In this document: piece after piece, positions 1 through 6,686 of the stretch
Layout of the letters: every line of letters begins with the position of its first letter
Numbering within the stretch: the first letter of the stretch is position 1
Source: an uncultured Alistipes sp.
Lineage (GTDB): Bacteria; Bacteroidota; Bacteroidia; Bacteroidales; Rikenellaceae
DNA length: 7,927 bases
Assembly (NCBI GenBank): GCA_900770585.1
Contig: CAAGKW010000351.1
Span: forward strand, 1 to 7,927
Reading direction: 5' to 3'
Program-made: the position numbers and the translations under genes
The notes under the pieces: generated by a model
The model's input: only the letters and a program-made list of their open reading frames with translations
Told to the model about the DNA's origin: nothing
Databases searched by the model: none

Positions 1-194
1 CACTTCTGTTGATGCCGTCGTACAATCAGTCGTTCTGTTATCCTTCGGGTTCGTGGCTCTCGACCCAGCAGGTTGAGGGTGGTACTCAGGTTATTATGAC
101 CCCTGAGGAGAACTACGCAAAGGGTCATATCACCTTCCACGCTGGTAATGATGTGGTCGTTTATCTGTACTGCGTATTCAACTACACCGAGTAA
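1..194 (+). CDS. C-terminal fragment of an unidentified, probably exported protein (5' end outside window)
   Basis: The reading frame is already open at the window edge, with its first complete codon at position 3, and it ends at TAA 192-194. About 63 residues are visible. They include a Leu-Leu-Leu-Met-Pro stretch, several aromatic residues, and a strand-like tail ending VVVYLYCVFNYTE. A Met codon lies at 12, but the frame continues upstream of it, so this is a truncated gene and not a small gene. The alternating hydrophobic/aromatic pattern fits a beta-rich extracellular or envelope domain. The Leu-rich segment before Met-Pro faintly recalls the end of fimbrillin (Mfa-like) proteins, but I cannot establish that family. 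A hairpin terminator follows, so this gene probably ends its own transcription unit. Confidence is high that it is coding and low for identity. Confidence 0.6.
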   Translation, partial: LLLMPSYNQSFCYPSGSWLSTQQVEGGTQVIMTPEENYAKGHITFHAGNDVVVYLYCVFNYTE

Positions 195-211
195 GCATCT
201 TACAGAGAACT

Positions 212-258
212 TTTGGCGAGTACCCCGTCGAGTGGGGCGGGGTGCTCACCAAATATTT
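212..258 (+). terminator. Rho-independent-like hairpin terminator after the upstream gene
   Basis: The left arm at 212-227 (TTTGG-C-GAGTACCCCG) pairs with the right arm at 238-253 (CGGGGTGCTC-A-CCAAA). This gives about 15 pairs, including one G-U wobble (221/244), one internal mismatch (217/248), and a 10-base loop (228-237). A short T run (256-259) follows. The stem starts 17 bases after the stop at 194, the usual place for a terminator. The downstream T run is short, so termination efficiency is uncertain. It separates the upstream gene from the cluster that starts at 330. Confidence 0.7.
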
Positions 259-329
259 TGCAAAGATGAACGAGAGTATTGATTGATAATTTTTTAGAGT
301 TTTTTGAACGAACAGTTTTTATTCAAAAA
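251..329 (+). promoter_or_regulatory. Probable promoter/leader region of the five-gene cluster
   Basis: This is the only non-coding AT-rich stretch upstream of the cluster, and it follows a terminator, so the cluster promoter should lie here. The known Bacteroidetes promoter pattern is TTTG, about 19-21 bases, then TAnnTTTG. I see partial matches only: TATTTTG at 254-260 and TAATTTTT at 287-294. No pair has the right spacing, so I do not name a -33/-7 pair. A/T tracts lie at 290-295, 300-305, 316-320 and 325-330. The last one runs into the ATG at 330, giving an unstructured A-rich start context in place of a Shine-Dalgarno sequence, as is typical of the phylum. Confidence 0.4.
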
Positions 330-2972
330 ATGAAACTACTATACAGATTTACCGTATGCCTGGCGTTGGCTCTGCTCGGTTTGACGGGTTGCTCGGATGA
401 TCAGCCTGTCGATAACCGCGAGCCCGACTATGGCTACGTTCAATTCCGATTATTCAAGGCGGCTTCGTACGAGGCCGAGGGCTCGCGTGCCGTCAAGCAG
501 ACGCTCGACTATCTGGCCGAGGCCTACAAGGTGAAGGTCACGCTGGCCTATGGCGAAACGACGCTGGCTCAGACGATTAACCTCTCGGCAGCCGATGCCG
601 AGTCGGCCGAATTTGGTCTGCGCAGCGATAAGTTGAAGTTGCTGACAGGTCGCTATGAGGTGGTTACCTTTGCGCTCTACGACGCAACCGACGAACTTAT
701 ATATAATGGTGCGCCCGCCACGCCGTGCGAGGTTGAGGTGAGCGAGGGTGGCTTGCAGGTTGTCGACCTGACGGTCAATGTAACGCCGCGCGGTGCGGTG
801 CAGTTCTCGCTGGTGAAGGATCTCTCGCAGTTGGAGGGCACCCGTGCGGCCGAGCGCGAATATACCTTCGATGAGATCAAGAAGGTGTCGATCACGGTGC
901 AGAACAAGGCCTCGAACGTGCGTACGTCGTTCGATAAGTTGAAGTGTAAGTTCTCGGTTCACTTCGATGAGAGCGACGAGGTGGAGGACGGCTATCAGAC
1001 CTCGTCGATCGTGTGCGATACGACTCTCTCGCTCACAGCGGGCGAGTATCGTATTGCGTCGCTCATTGCCTACGACGGCGACGGAATGGTATTGGAGGTG
1101 CTCAGCAATGTTGCGGGAGCCGATTTCTCGGTTGCGGACAATCGTACTACCGAGAGCGCGATCCCCGTTGCGCTGCACTCGACCGACGAATATTTGAAAG
1201 ATTATGTTGCCCTGCGCGATATTTGGGAGAGCCTCAATGGTGAGAGCTGGTACTATGTTGGCGAGAGCTTCCCGAAGGGCGCAAATTGGGATTTCAATAA
1301 AGACCCTGACTTGTGGGGTGATCAGCCGGGTGTGCAGTTGCATCCGAATGGTCGTGTGGCACGCCTCGATCTGAGCGATTTTGCCTTCTCGGGCGATATG
1401 TCGCCTGCGATTGGCCAGCTGACCGAGATGGTCGAGTTGTATCTGGGCAACCACAACGACGTCAATCTGTTGACCTACGATCCGACGGCTAACGAAGTGT
1501 CGCTGAGCGAGCGTCGTCGCAACCGTATGGATCACCACAAGCAATACTTGTCGCAGATTCACACCGCAACGCAGTTCTCGGAGCCTTGCGCCCGTGCGCT
1601 GGCCGAGAAGGGTGTTTCGACGCCCGCCACGGCTCTCTATGCGACCAAGAAGGAGAGCGAGATTATCGATATCAAGACGGGCGTGCAGCGTCAGATCAAC
1701 CTCTACGACACTAACCACGGCAAGATCAACAATGGTCTGCGTTCGTTGCCTGCCGAGATTGGCCGACTGACCAAGTTGGAGATCTTCTACATCGCCAACA
1801 GCGAGATCGAAGAGCTGCCGGCCGAGATGGCTCAGCTCACTTCGTGTACCGATTTGGAGGTCTATAACTGCCCGAAGATGACCGAGTTCCCGATGTCGGT
1901 TGCGCAGATGCCCGAGTTGGTTTCGCTCAACATCTCGAACAATGCGCAGTGGTCGGCCGAGCAAATCTATGCAGGTTTGGATGCGCTGGCTAATGGTCCT
2001 TCGCGCGAGAAGATCCAGATCCTCTATGCCCGCCAGAACAGCCTCGAAGAGATCCCCGCATCGTTCTCGCAGTTGCAGAAGATCGGTCTGCTGGATTTGG
2101 CCTACAACCGCATCTCGAAGCTTCATCCGCTGGGCAAGGGTGTTGCGCCCGTTCAGCTCTATCTGGACAACAACCTGATCGAGGAGTTGCCGCGCGATGA
2201 GGAGGGTTACTTCTGCAACTATGACGACGTGGAGAACTTCTCGGTGCGCTACAACCGCTTGAAAAAGGTGCCCAACATCTTCTCGTCGGATAGCCGCTTT
2301 ACGATGGTTTCGGTCGATTTCTCGGGCAACGAGATCGACGGCTTCGAGGGCGAGGAGGACGGAACGTATAAAGGTATCAAGGTCAATACATTGACGCTGG
2401 CGTCGAATCCCCGCTTGACCAAGTACCCGACGGCGCTGGCCAAGAGCAACTCGACGGTTGAGTATGTGATCCTGCGTGCTTGTGCCGTCGATGAGATCCC
2501 CGAGGGTGCGTTCACCTACGAGAACTCGATCTTCTTGCAGTCGCTCGACCTGTCGTACAACAACCTGACCGATCTGCCGCACGAGTTCCACGCCGGCAAC
2601 CTGCCCTATTTCTACGGTCTGGATATCTCGTTCAACCGTTTCAGCAAGTTCCCCTACGAACCGCTGGATTGTGCCGGTTTGACCGTCTTTGCGATCCGTT
2701 CGCAGCGTGATGCCAATGGTGCCCGCTGCCTGCGCGAGTGGCCTACGGGCATCTATCAGCACGTTGGTCTGCGCGGTTTCTATATCGGCTCGAATGACCT
2801 GCGTGCGATCGACGATACGATCTCGACCTTGTGTTACTATCTGGATATCAGCGACAACCCGAATATTATCTTCGATGCGTCGGACATCTGCTACGCTTGG
2901 CAGGTGGGTGCCTATATCCTGATCTACGACAAGTGGCAGAACATCACTAATTGCGATCTGATGTTGGAGTAA
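330..2972 (+). CDS. Leucine-rich-repeat surface lipoprotein with DUF4458-like N-terminal tandem domains
   Basis: This is an 880-residue predicted lipoprotein, probably a cell-surface binding scaffold with unknown ligand. The start at 330 is chosen because it begins a clean signal peptide (MKLLYRF, hydrophobic core, lipobox LTGC with Cys21). The frame opens upstream, but that gives a non-signal extension. Cys21 is followed by SDDQ, which resembles the SDDDD-type lipoprotein export signal described in Bacteroides. Residues about 35-150 and 155-282 look like two copies of one beta-rich domain: both start G-x-VQF-x-L-x-K and both contain a TG/AG-x-Y-(E/R)-x2-(T/S) strand. This resembles DUF4458, recalled and not searched. 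Residues 287-375 form a cap plus first LRR (W-rich, then GRVARLDLS and IGQL). Residues about 376-465 are a non-LRR insertion. LRRs of the L-x-x-L-x-L-x-x-N-x-L-x-x-(L/I)-P type run from about 466 to 845, many irregular. The C-terminus is a short Cys-containing tail. First gene of the cluster, 16 bases before the next. Confidence 0.88.
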   Translation: MKLLYRFTVCLALALLGLTGCSDDQPVDNREPDYGYVQFRLFKAASYEAEGSRAVKQTLDYLAEAYKVKVTLAYGETTLAQTINLSAADAESAEFGLRSDKLKLLTGRYEVVTFALYDATDELIYNGAPATPCEVEVSEGGLQVVDLTVNVTPRGAVQFSLVKDLSQLEGTRAAEREYTFDEIKKVSITVQNKASNVRTSFDKLKCKFSVHFDESDEVEDGYQTSSIVCDTTLSLTAGEYRIASLIAYDGDGMVLEVLSNVAGADFSVADNRTTESAIPVALHSTDEYLKDYVALRDIWESLNGESWYYVGESFPKGANWDFNKDPDLWGDQPGVQLHPNGRVARLDLSDFAFSGDMSPAIGQLTEMVELYLGNHNDVNLLTYDPTANEVSLSERRRNRMDHHKQYLSQIHTATQFSEPCARALAEKGVSTPATALYATKKESEIIDIKTGVQRQINLYDTNHGKINNGLRSLPAEIGRLTKLEIFYIANSEIEELPAEMAQLTSCTDLEVYNCPKMTEFPMSVAQMPELVSLNISNNAQWSAEQIYAGLDALANGPSREKIQILYARQNSLEEIPASFSQLQKIGLLDLAYNRISKLHPLGKGVAPVQLYLDNNLIEELPRDEEGYFCNYDDVENFSVRYNRLKKVPNIFSSDSRFTMVSVDFSGNEIDGFEGEEDGTYKGIKVNTLTLASNPRLTKYPTALAKSNSTVEYVILRACAVDEIPEGAFTYENSIFLQSLDLSYNNLTDLPHEFHAGNLPYFYGLDISFNRFSKFPYEPLDCAGLTVFAIRSQRDANGARCLREWPTGIYQHVGLRGFYIGSNDLRAIDDTISTLCYYLDISDNPNIIFDASDICYAWQVGAYILIYDKWQNITNCDLMLE
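432..1175 (+). repeat. Diverged internal domain duplication (two DUF4458-like copies)
   Basis: At protein level, residues about 35-150 and 155-282 of the LRR lipoprotein align by eye. GYVQFRLFK pairs with GAVQFSLVK, and SRA with TRA. KVKVTL pairs with KKVSITV, LLTGRYEVVTFALYDA with LTAGEYRIASLIAYDG, and a closing hydrophobic strand (VVDLTVNV with SAIPVAL) ends each copy. The copies differ strongly in nucleotide sequence, so the duplication is old and not a recent slippage event. The second copy carries extra sequence in its middle, including an acidic loop (DESDEVED). Confidence 0.6.
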
Positions 2973-2988
2973 ACAGAGAAAGAAAACG

Positions 2989-4629
2989 ATGAAAATGACA
3001 GTGAAAAAATATATGGCTATCGTCGGCATAGCGCTGGCGATGGTGGCTTGCGACCGCGGTGGCGAGCATATCGAGTTTGCGATCGACCGCACCAAGATCG
3101 AGGTTTCGGAGGTTGGTGGCACGGAGCAGGTGCAGCTCTCGTCGAGTGACGATTGGATTGCCTCGACCGACAATACGTGGATTACGATCTCGCCTGCCAA
3201 TGGTCGCGGGTCGACCCCTTGCAAGATCATTATCGACTCGGCGCTGACCGCTTCGCCCCGTACGGGAGTGGTGCGTATCGAGAATACCCGCACGTGGAAG
3301 AGCCAGGATATCGTTGTCGAGCAGCGAGGCTATCCCTACACGATCGAGATCGAGGATAATGCCGTCGAGTTGTCGAATTTCGAGGCGTATGGCAAGCGAT
3401 ATTTCGATGTCCGCGTGCGTTCGAATGTCGATTTCGAGATCGATTTCCCCGACAATGCAGGTTGGCTCACCAACGACAGCTACCGCCTGACGCTCGATCG
3501 CGGAGCACGTCCGCGCGAGGTCACGGTGCGTTTCAATTGGGATATCAACACCTCGCCGCGCGAGCGTCTGGCCGAGGTTGCCTTCCGCCCGAAGAGTGGG
3601 GTGACAATGGCTCGTCAGGACGCGCTGAATGTGCGTCAGGAGGCCTCGGCGCCGATTGTCGAGAACACGCGCGAGGGCGACTCGGTGGCACTGCTCTCGA
3701 TTGCGCGCGCGATGGGTCTTTACACGATGTGGGACGCCTCGACGCCGATGTCGACGTGGAACAACGTGACGTTGTGGGAGGAGCAGATGGCGGGTTGCAC
3801 GCCCGATAAGGTGGGTCGTGTGCGCTCGGTCGAGATTCTGTTGTTCCACACGCGCGAGAAGTTGCCCTATGAGGTGCGCTATCTGACGGCGGCCGAGGAG
3901 ATCTATATCTTCGGTAACACCAATACCTTTATGCTCAATTTGGAGTTGGGTGACGACATCGCCGAGCTGACTCAGCTGCGCCGTCTGACGGTGGGTAGCT
4001 ATGGTCTGATCGACCTGCCGCAGAGCCTTGCGAAGTTGAAGAATTTGGAGCATTTGGACGTCAGTGCCAATAACTTCCAGACGGTGCCCGAGGTGCTGAC
4101 CAAGGAGAACTTCCCCAAGTTGCGCACGCTCATTATGAATGCCAACCAGCGTAGTCTGATCTACGATCTGAGCAATTCGACACGTACCGACGTGGGCGGA
4201 TTTATCGACGAACCCGAGTTCCCGACCGACCTGATCAAGTGGGATTTGGATACGTTGGTGCTCTCGGTCAATTACTTGCAGGGCGAGCTGCCCACCTTCG
4301 AGGACGATCCCGAGGTGCCCTACTACACGCAGGAGGAGATCGACGCCGTTGATACTCTGCCGCAGTTCCTGGTCGATCACCGAATCAAGAAGGTGATGCC
4401 CTCGACCAAGCGTTTTGCAATCAACTTCAACCGTTTGTACGGCAATTTGCCCGATTGGTTGTTGTATCACCCTGCGTTGGATTGGTGGGTGCCGTATAGT
4501 CTGGTCTTCCAGCAGGAGGGTCGCGCTCGGAATGGTCGCCAGGCGATGTTCGACAACGAGCCTGCCAACCTCAATTACTACTACGACGTCTATACCTTCA
4601 AGCAGAAACCGACGGGTGAGTACGAATAA
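2989..4629 (+). CDS. Lipoprotein with two BACON domains followed by leucine-rich repeats
   Basis: This is a 546-residue predicted lipoprotein. The signal peptide ends in lipobox MVAC with Cys21, followed by DRGG. ATG 2989 is used; a second Met two codons later would serve equally. Residues about 28-114 form a clear BACON domain (paired Trp in DDWIASTDNTWITISP, a G-x-G turn, then R-x-G-x-V-x-I and terminal IVVEQRG). Residues about 116-219 form a second, more diverged copy ending DALNVRQEAS. BACON domains are beta-sandwiches common in Bacteroidetes surface glycan and protein-binding systems. Residues about 229-285 resemble a cap around a conserved Trp/Trp segment. LRRs follow from about 300 to 490 (for example LKNLEHLDVSANNFQTVPEVL). 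The final segment is aromatic (WWVPYSLVFQQEGR, then FDNEP), followed by a Tyr cluster. No enzyme active site is visible. It probably works with the preceding LRR lipoprotein and the next-door protease. The stop is 8 bases before the next start. Confidence 0.88.
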   Translation: MKMTVKKYMAIVGIALAMVACDRGGEHIEFAIDRTKIEVSEVGGTEQVQLSSSDDWIASTDNTWITISPANGRGSTPCKIIIDSALTASPRTGVVRIENTRTWKSQDIVVEQRGYPYTIEIEDNAVELSNFEAYGKRYFDVRVRSNVDFEIDFPDNAGWLTNDSYRLTLDRGARPREVTVRFNWDINTSPRERLAEVAFRPKSGVTMARQDALNVRQEASAPIVENTREGDSVALLSIARAMGLYTMWDASTPMSTWNNVTLWEEQMAGCTPDKVGRVRSVEILLFHTREKLPYEVRYLTAAEEIYIFGNTNTFMLNLELGDDIAELTQLRRLTVGSYGLIDLPQSLAKLKNLEHLDVSANNFQTVPEVLTKENFPKLRTLIMNANQRSLIYDLSNSTRTDVGGFIDEPEFPTDLIKWDLDTLVLSVNYLQGELPTFEDDPEVPYYTQEEIDAVDTLPQFLVDHRIKKVMPSTKRFAINFNRLYGNLPDWLLYHPALDWWVPYSLVFQQEGRARNGRQAMFDNEPANLNYYYDVYTFKQKPTGEYE

Positions 4630-4637
4630 CGTGAAAA

Positions 4638-6683
4638 ATGAGTAATGATATGAAATATAGATTGTTATATTTGGCGATGATAGCGGCCGTAGTGGCGCTT
4701 TCGTCGTGTGCCGAAGGCGAAATTCCTACGCCCACGCCCTCCGAGCCGCAGATCTCGGCTCCCTATGTTGAGGGTGAGGTGATCGTGAAGTTCACCCCGC
4801 AGGTTGCCGATATGATTGCGCAGGTTGAGGCTACGCGCGGTACGGCGACACGTAGCGGTGCGGTGGCTCTGGACGAGGTGTTGGAGGCTATCGAGGGCTA
4901 TGAGTTGGAGCGTGTCTTCCCGATCGACGAGCGCACCGAGGAGCGCACCCGCGAGCAGGGTCTGCATCAGTGGTATGTGGTCCGTTTTGGTGCGGGTTGT
5001 ACGGCCGAGCAGGTGGCTGAGCGTCTGCAAACGTTGGGTGAGGTACAGGCGGTCGATTTCAACCGCACGATCAAACGCGCCTATCGCAGCAAGGCTACTC
5101 CGCTGAGCACAAAGCGTTTGCTGGCGGCCGAGAGCGCAACGCGAGCAACTGTTGAGGCGATGAACGACCCTCTGCTGGCGGCTCAGTGGCACCTCATCAA
5201 TCGTGGCGATCAGTTCTGCGAGGGCGACCAGATCAAGTCGGTGCGTGATGCCGATGTGCAGTGCGAGGGCGCGTGGAAACGCTCGACGGGCGACGAGCAG
5301 GTGATTGTTGCGGTGCTCGACGAGGGTGTTTTTGTCGAACATCCCGACTTGAAGGCTAACATCTGGGTCAATGAGGACGAGGTGTGGCGTTCGCGCGAGG
5401 ATAACGACGCGAATGGCTACGAGGGCGACCGCTATGGTTACAACTTTGTGAAGGGCTCGGGTGTCATCTCGTGGGACGATGTCTATGACTCGGGTCACGG
5501 CTCGCACGTTGCGGGTGTGATCTCGGCAGTCAATAATAATGGTGTGGGTATCAGCTCGGTAGCTGGCGGTAGTGGCGCAGGCGATGGTGTGAAGATTATG
5601 GTTTGCCAGATCTTCTCGGGCATTACGGGTTCGAGTGCGCTGGCTGTTGTTCGTGCGATCAAGTATGCTGCCGACAATGGTGCTGTGGTTTTGCAGTGCA
5701 GTTGGGGCTATGTTTCGGGCGCGGCCAACATCTACGATTGGGGCGAGGCCGGTTTCGCGTCGCAGGAGGCGTGGGAGGCAGGTGCTCCGCTCGAAAAGAG
5801 TGCGTTGGACTACTTCACCCACAATGCAGGTTCGCCGAATGGCCCGATCGAGGGTGGTGTAGCGATCTTTGCGGGCGGCAACGAGACGGCTCCGCAGGCG
5901 GGCTACCCTGGTGCGTCGGAGGACTATATCTCGGTGGCGGCTACGGCGGCTGACTTCACGGCGGCAACCTATACCAACTACGGTCCCGGAACGTCGGTTT
6001 CGGCACCTGGTGGCGATCAGGACTACTATTTCGACTACGTTGACGATGAGCATAACTATGGCGAGGTGGGTTGTGTACTTTCGACTCTGCCCTATCACGT
6101 CAGCGAGAGCGGTTACGGATATATGGAGGGTACGTCGATGGCGTGTCCGCACGTTTCGGGCGTTGCGGCGCTGGCGATTTCGTATGCGGCCGAGTTGCGT
6201 CGCCACCTGACCGAGAAGGAGTTACGTGAGTTGCTGATCTCGACCACGACCCCGATCGACGAGTTCCAGACGGGTGCGAAGACCTATTCGCGCTATGTTG
6301 CCGACATCGGTCCGATCCAGCCTATGCAGATCAATCTGAACCTCTATCGCGGGCAGATGGGCTCGGGTCAGGTCAATGCCGATGCGCTGTTGGCGGCTAT
6401 CGAGGGCGCGGGTCGTGAGATGCGTTTCCCGAATCTCTATATCGCCGAGGGCGGCTCGACGGCAGTTGTCCCGTCGCGCTACTTTGTTGGTGGCGAGGAA
6501 CTTACCTATACGGTGACCATCGACAATACGTCGGTGGCGACGGTTGCGCAGGAGGGCTCGAAGTTGCTCTTCAAGGGCGTGGACGAGGGCTCGACAACGG
6601 CACGTATCGCGGCAAGCAACGGCACGACGCAGAGCTTCACAATCACCGTACGTCGCGGTGCAAGTTCGAACGGCTGGCTCTAA
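4638..6683 (+). CDS. Subtilisin-family (S8) serine protease lipoprotein with prodomain and C-terminal Ig-like domain
   Basis: This is a 681-residue predicted endopeptidase anchored by a lipid. The signal peptide ends in lipobox ALSSC with Cys24. ATG 4638 is the first start, and ATG 4650 (MKYRLLY) is an equally good signal-peptide start, 4 residues shorter. Residues about 43-145 look like an inhibitory prodomain of the fervidolysin/I9 type (VEGEVIVKF, then WYVVRFGAG and an AVDFNR end strand). The catalytic domain spans about 180-590. Asp228 is in VAVLDEGV, His287 in DSGHGSHVAG, the oxyanion Asn415 in IFAGGN, and Ser500 in EGTSMACPHVSG. All are present, so it should be active. Compared with subtilisin it has extra loops at about 358-405 and an acidic/Tyr-rich one at about 459-478. 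Residues about 597-673 look like a small beta-sandwich (Big2-like). The protein ends in NGWL. It lies 8 bases after the BACON gene and 3 bases before the DUF1573 gene. The substrate is unknown; surface exposure is inferred. Confidence 0.93.
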   Translation: MSNDMKYRLLYLAMIAAVVALSSCAEGEIPTPTPSEPQISAPYVEGEVIVKFTPQVADMIAQVEATRGTATRSGAVALDEVLEAIEGYELERVFPIDERTEERTREQGLHQWYVVRFGAGCTAEQVAERLQTLGEVQAVDFNRTIKRAYRSKATPLSTKRLLAAESATRATVEAMNDPLLAAQWHLINRGDQFCEGDQIKSVRDADVQCEGAWKRSTGDEQVIVAVLDEGVFVEHPDLKANIWVNEDEVWRSREDNDANGYEGDRYGYNFVKGSGVISWDDVYDSGHGSHVAGVISAVNNNGVGISSVAGGSGAGDGVKIMVCQIFSGITGSSALAVVRAIKYAADNGAVVLQCSWGYVSGAANIYDWGEAGFASQEAWEAGAPLEKSALDYFTHNAGSPNGPIEGGVAIFAGGNETAPQAGYPGASEDYISVAATAADFTAATYTNYGPGTSVSAPGGDQDYYFDYVDDEHNYGEVGCVLSTLPYHVSESGYGYMEGTSMACPHVSGVAALAISYAAELRRHLTEKELRELLISTTTPIDEFQTGAKTYSRYVADIGPIQPMQINLNLYRGQMGSGQVNADALLAAIEGAGREMRFPNLYIAEGGSTAVVPSRYFVGGEELTYTVTIDNTSVATVAQEGSKLLFKGVDEGSTTARIAASNGTTQSFTITVRRGASSNGWL

Positions 6684-6686
6684 CGT

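Noticed and set aside
9..194. Independent small gene starting at 9 or 12
   Set aside because: The frame is open upstream to the window edge and there is no start context, so it is the tail of a truncated gene.
279..329. Upstream TTG start adding 17 residues to the LRR lipoprotein
   Set aside because: The extension is acidic/aromatic (IDNFLEFFER) and would bury the signal peptide. ATG 330 gives a standard lipoprotein signal.
1900..2178. Arg/Ser-rich + strand frame of 92 codons, and similar ones at 967-1243, 3462-3809, 4816-5106, 5603-5953 and 5869-6210
   Set aside because: All lie inside well-supported genes in another frame and have the Arg-, Trp- and Cys-rich composition of shifted GC-rich codons.
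2973..2988. Possible terminator or promoter between the two LRR genes
   Set aside because: The gap is 16 purine-rich bases with no inverted repeat, which fits an A-rich translation start inside an operon.
450..3293. 947-codon open frame on the - strand
   Set aside because: It is a codon-aligned shadow of the LRR gene that runs across a gene boundary. Its product is rich in Arg, Ile, Val and His with no recognisable domain or signal peptide, and the + strand gene has clear domains.
4665..6206. 513-codon open frame on the - strand under the protease gene
   Set aside because: It is a shadow of the S8 gene, whose catalytic motifs prove the + strand frame. The same applies to 2947-4470 under the BACON gene and 6222-7157 under the protease/DUF1573 junction.
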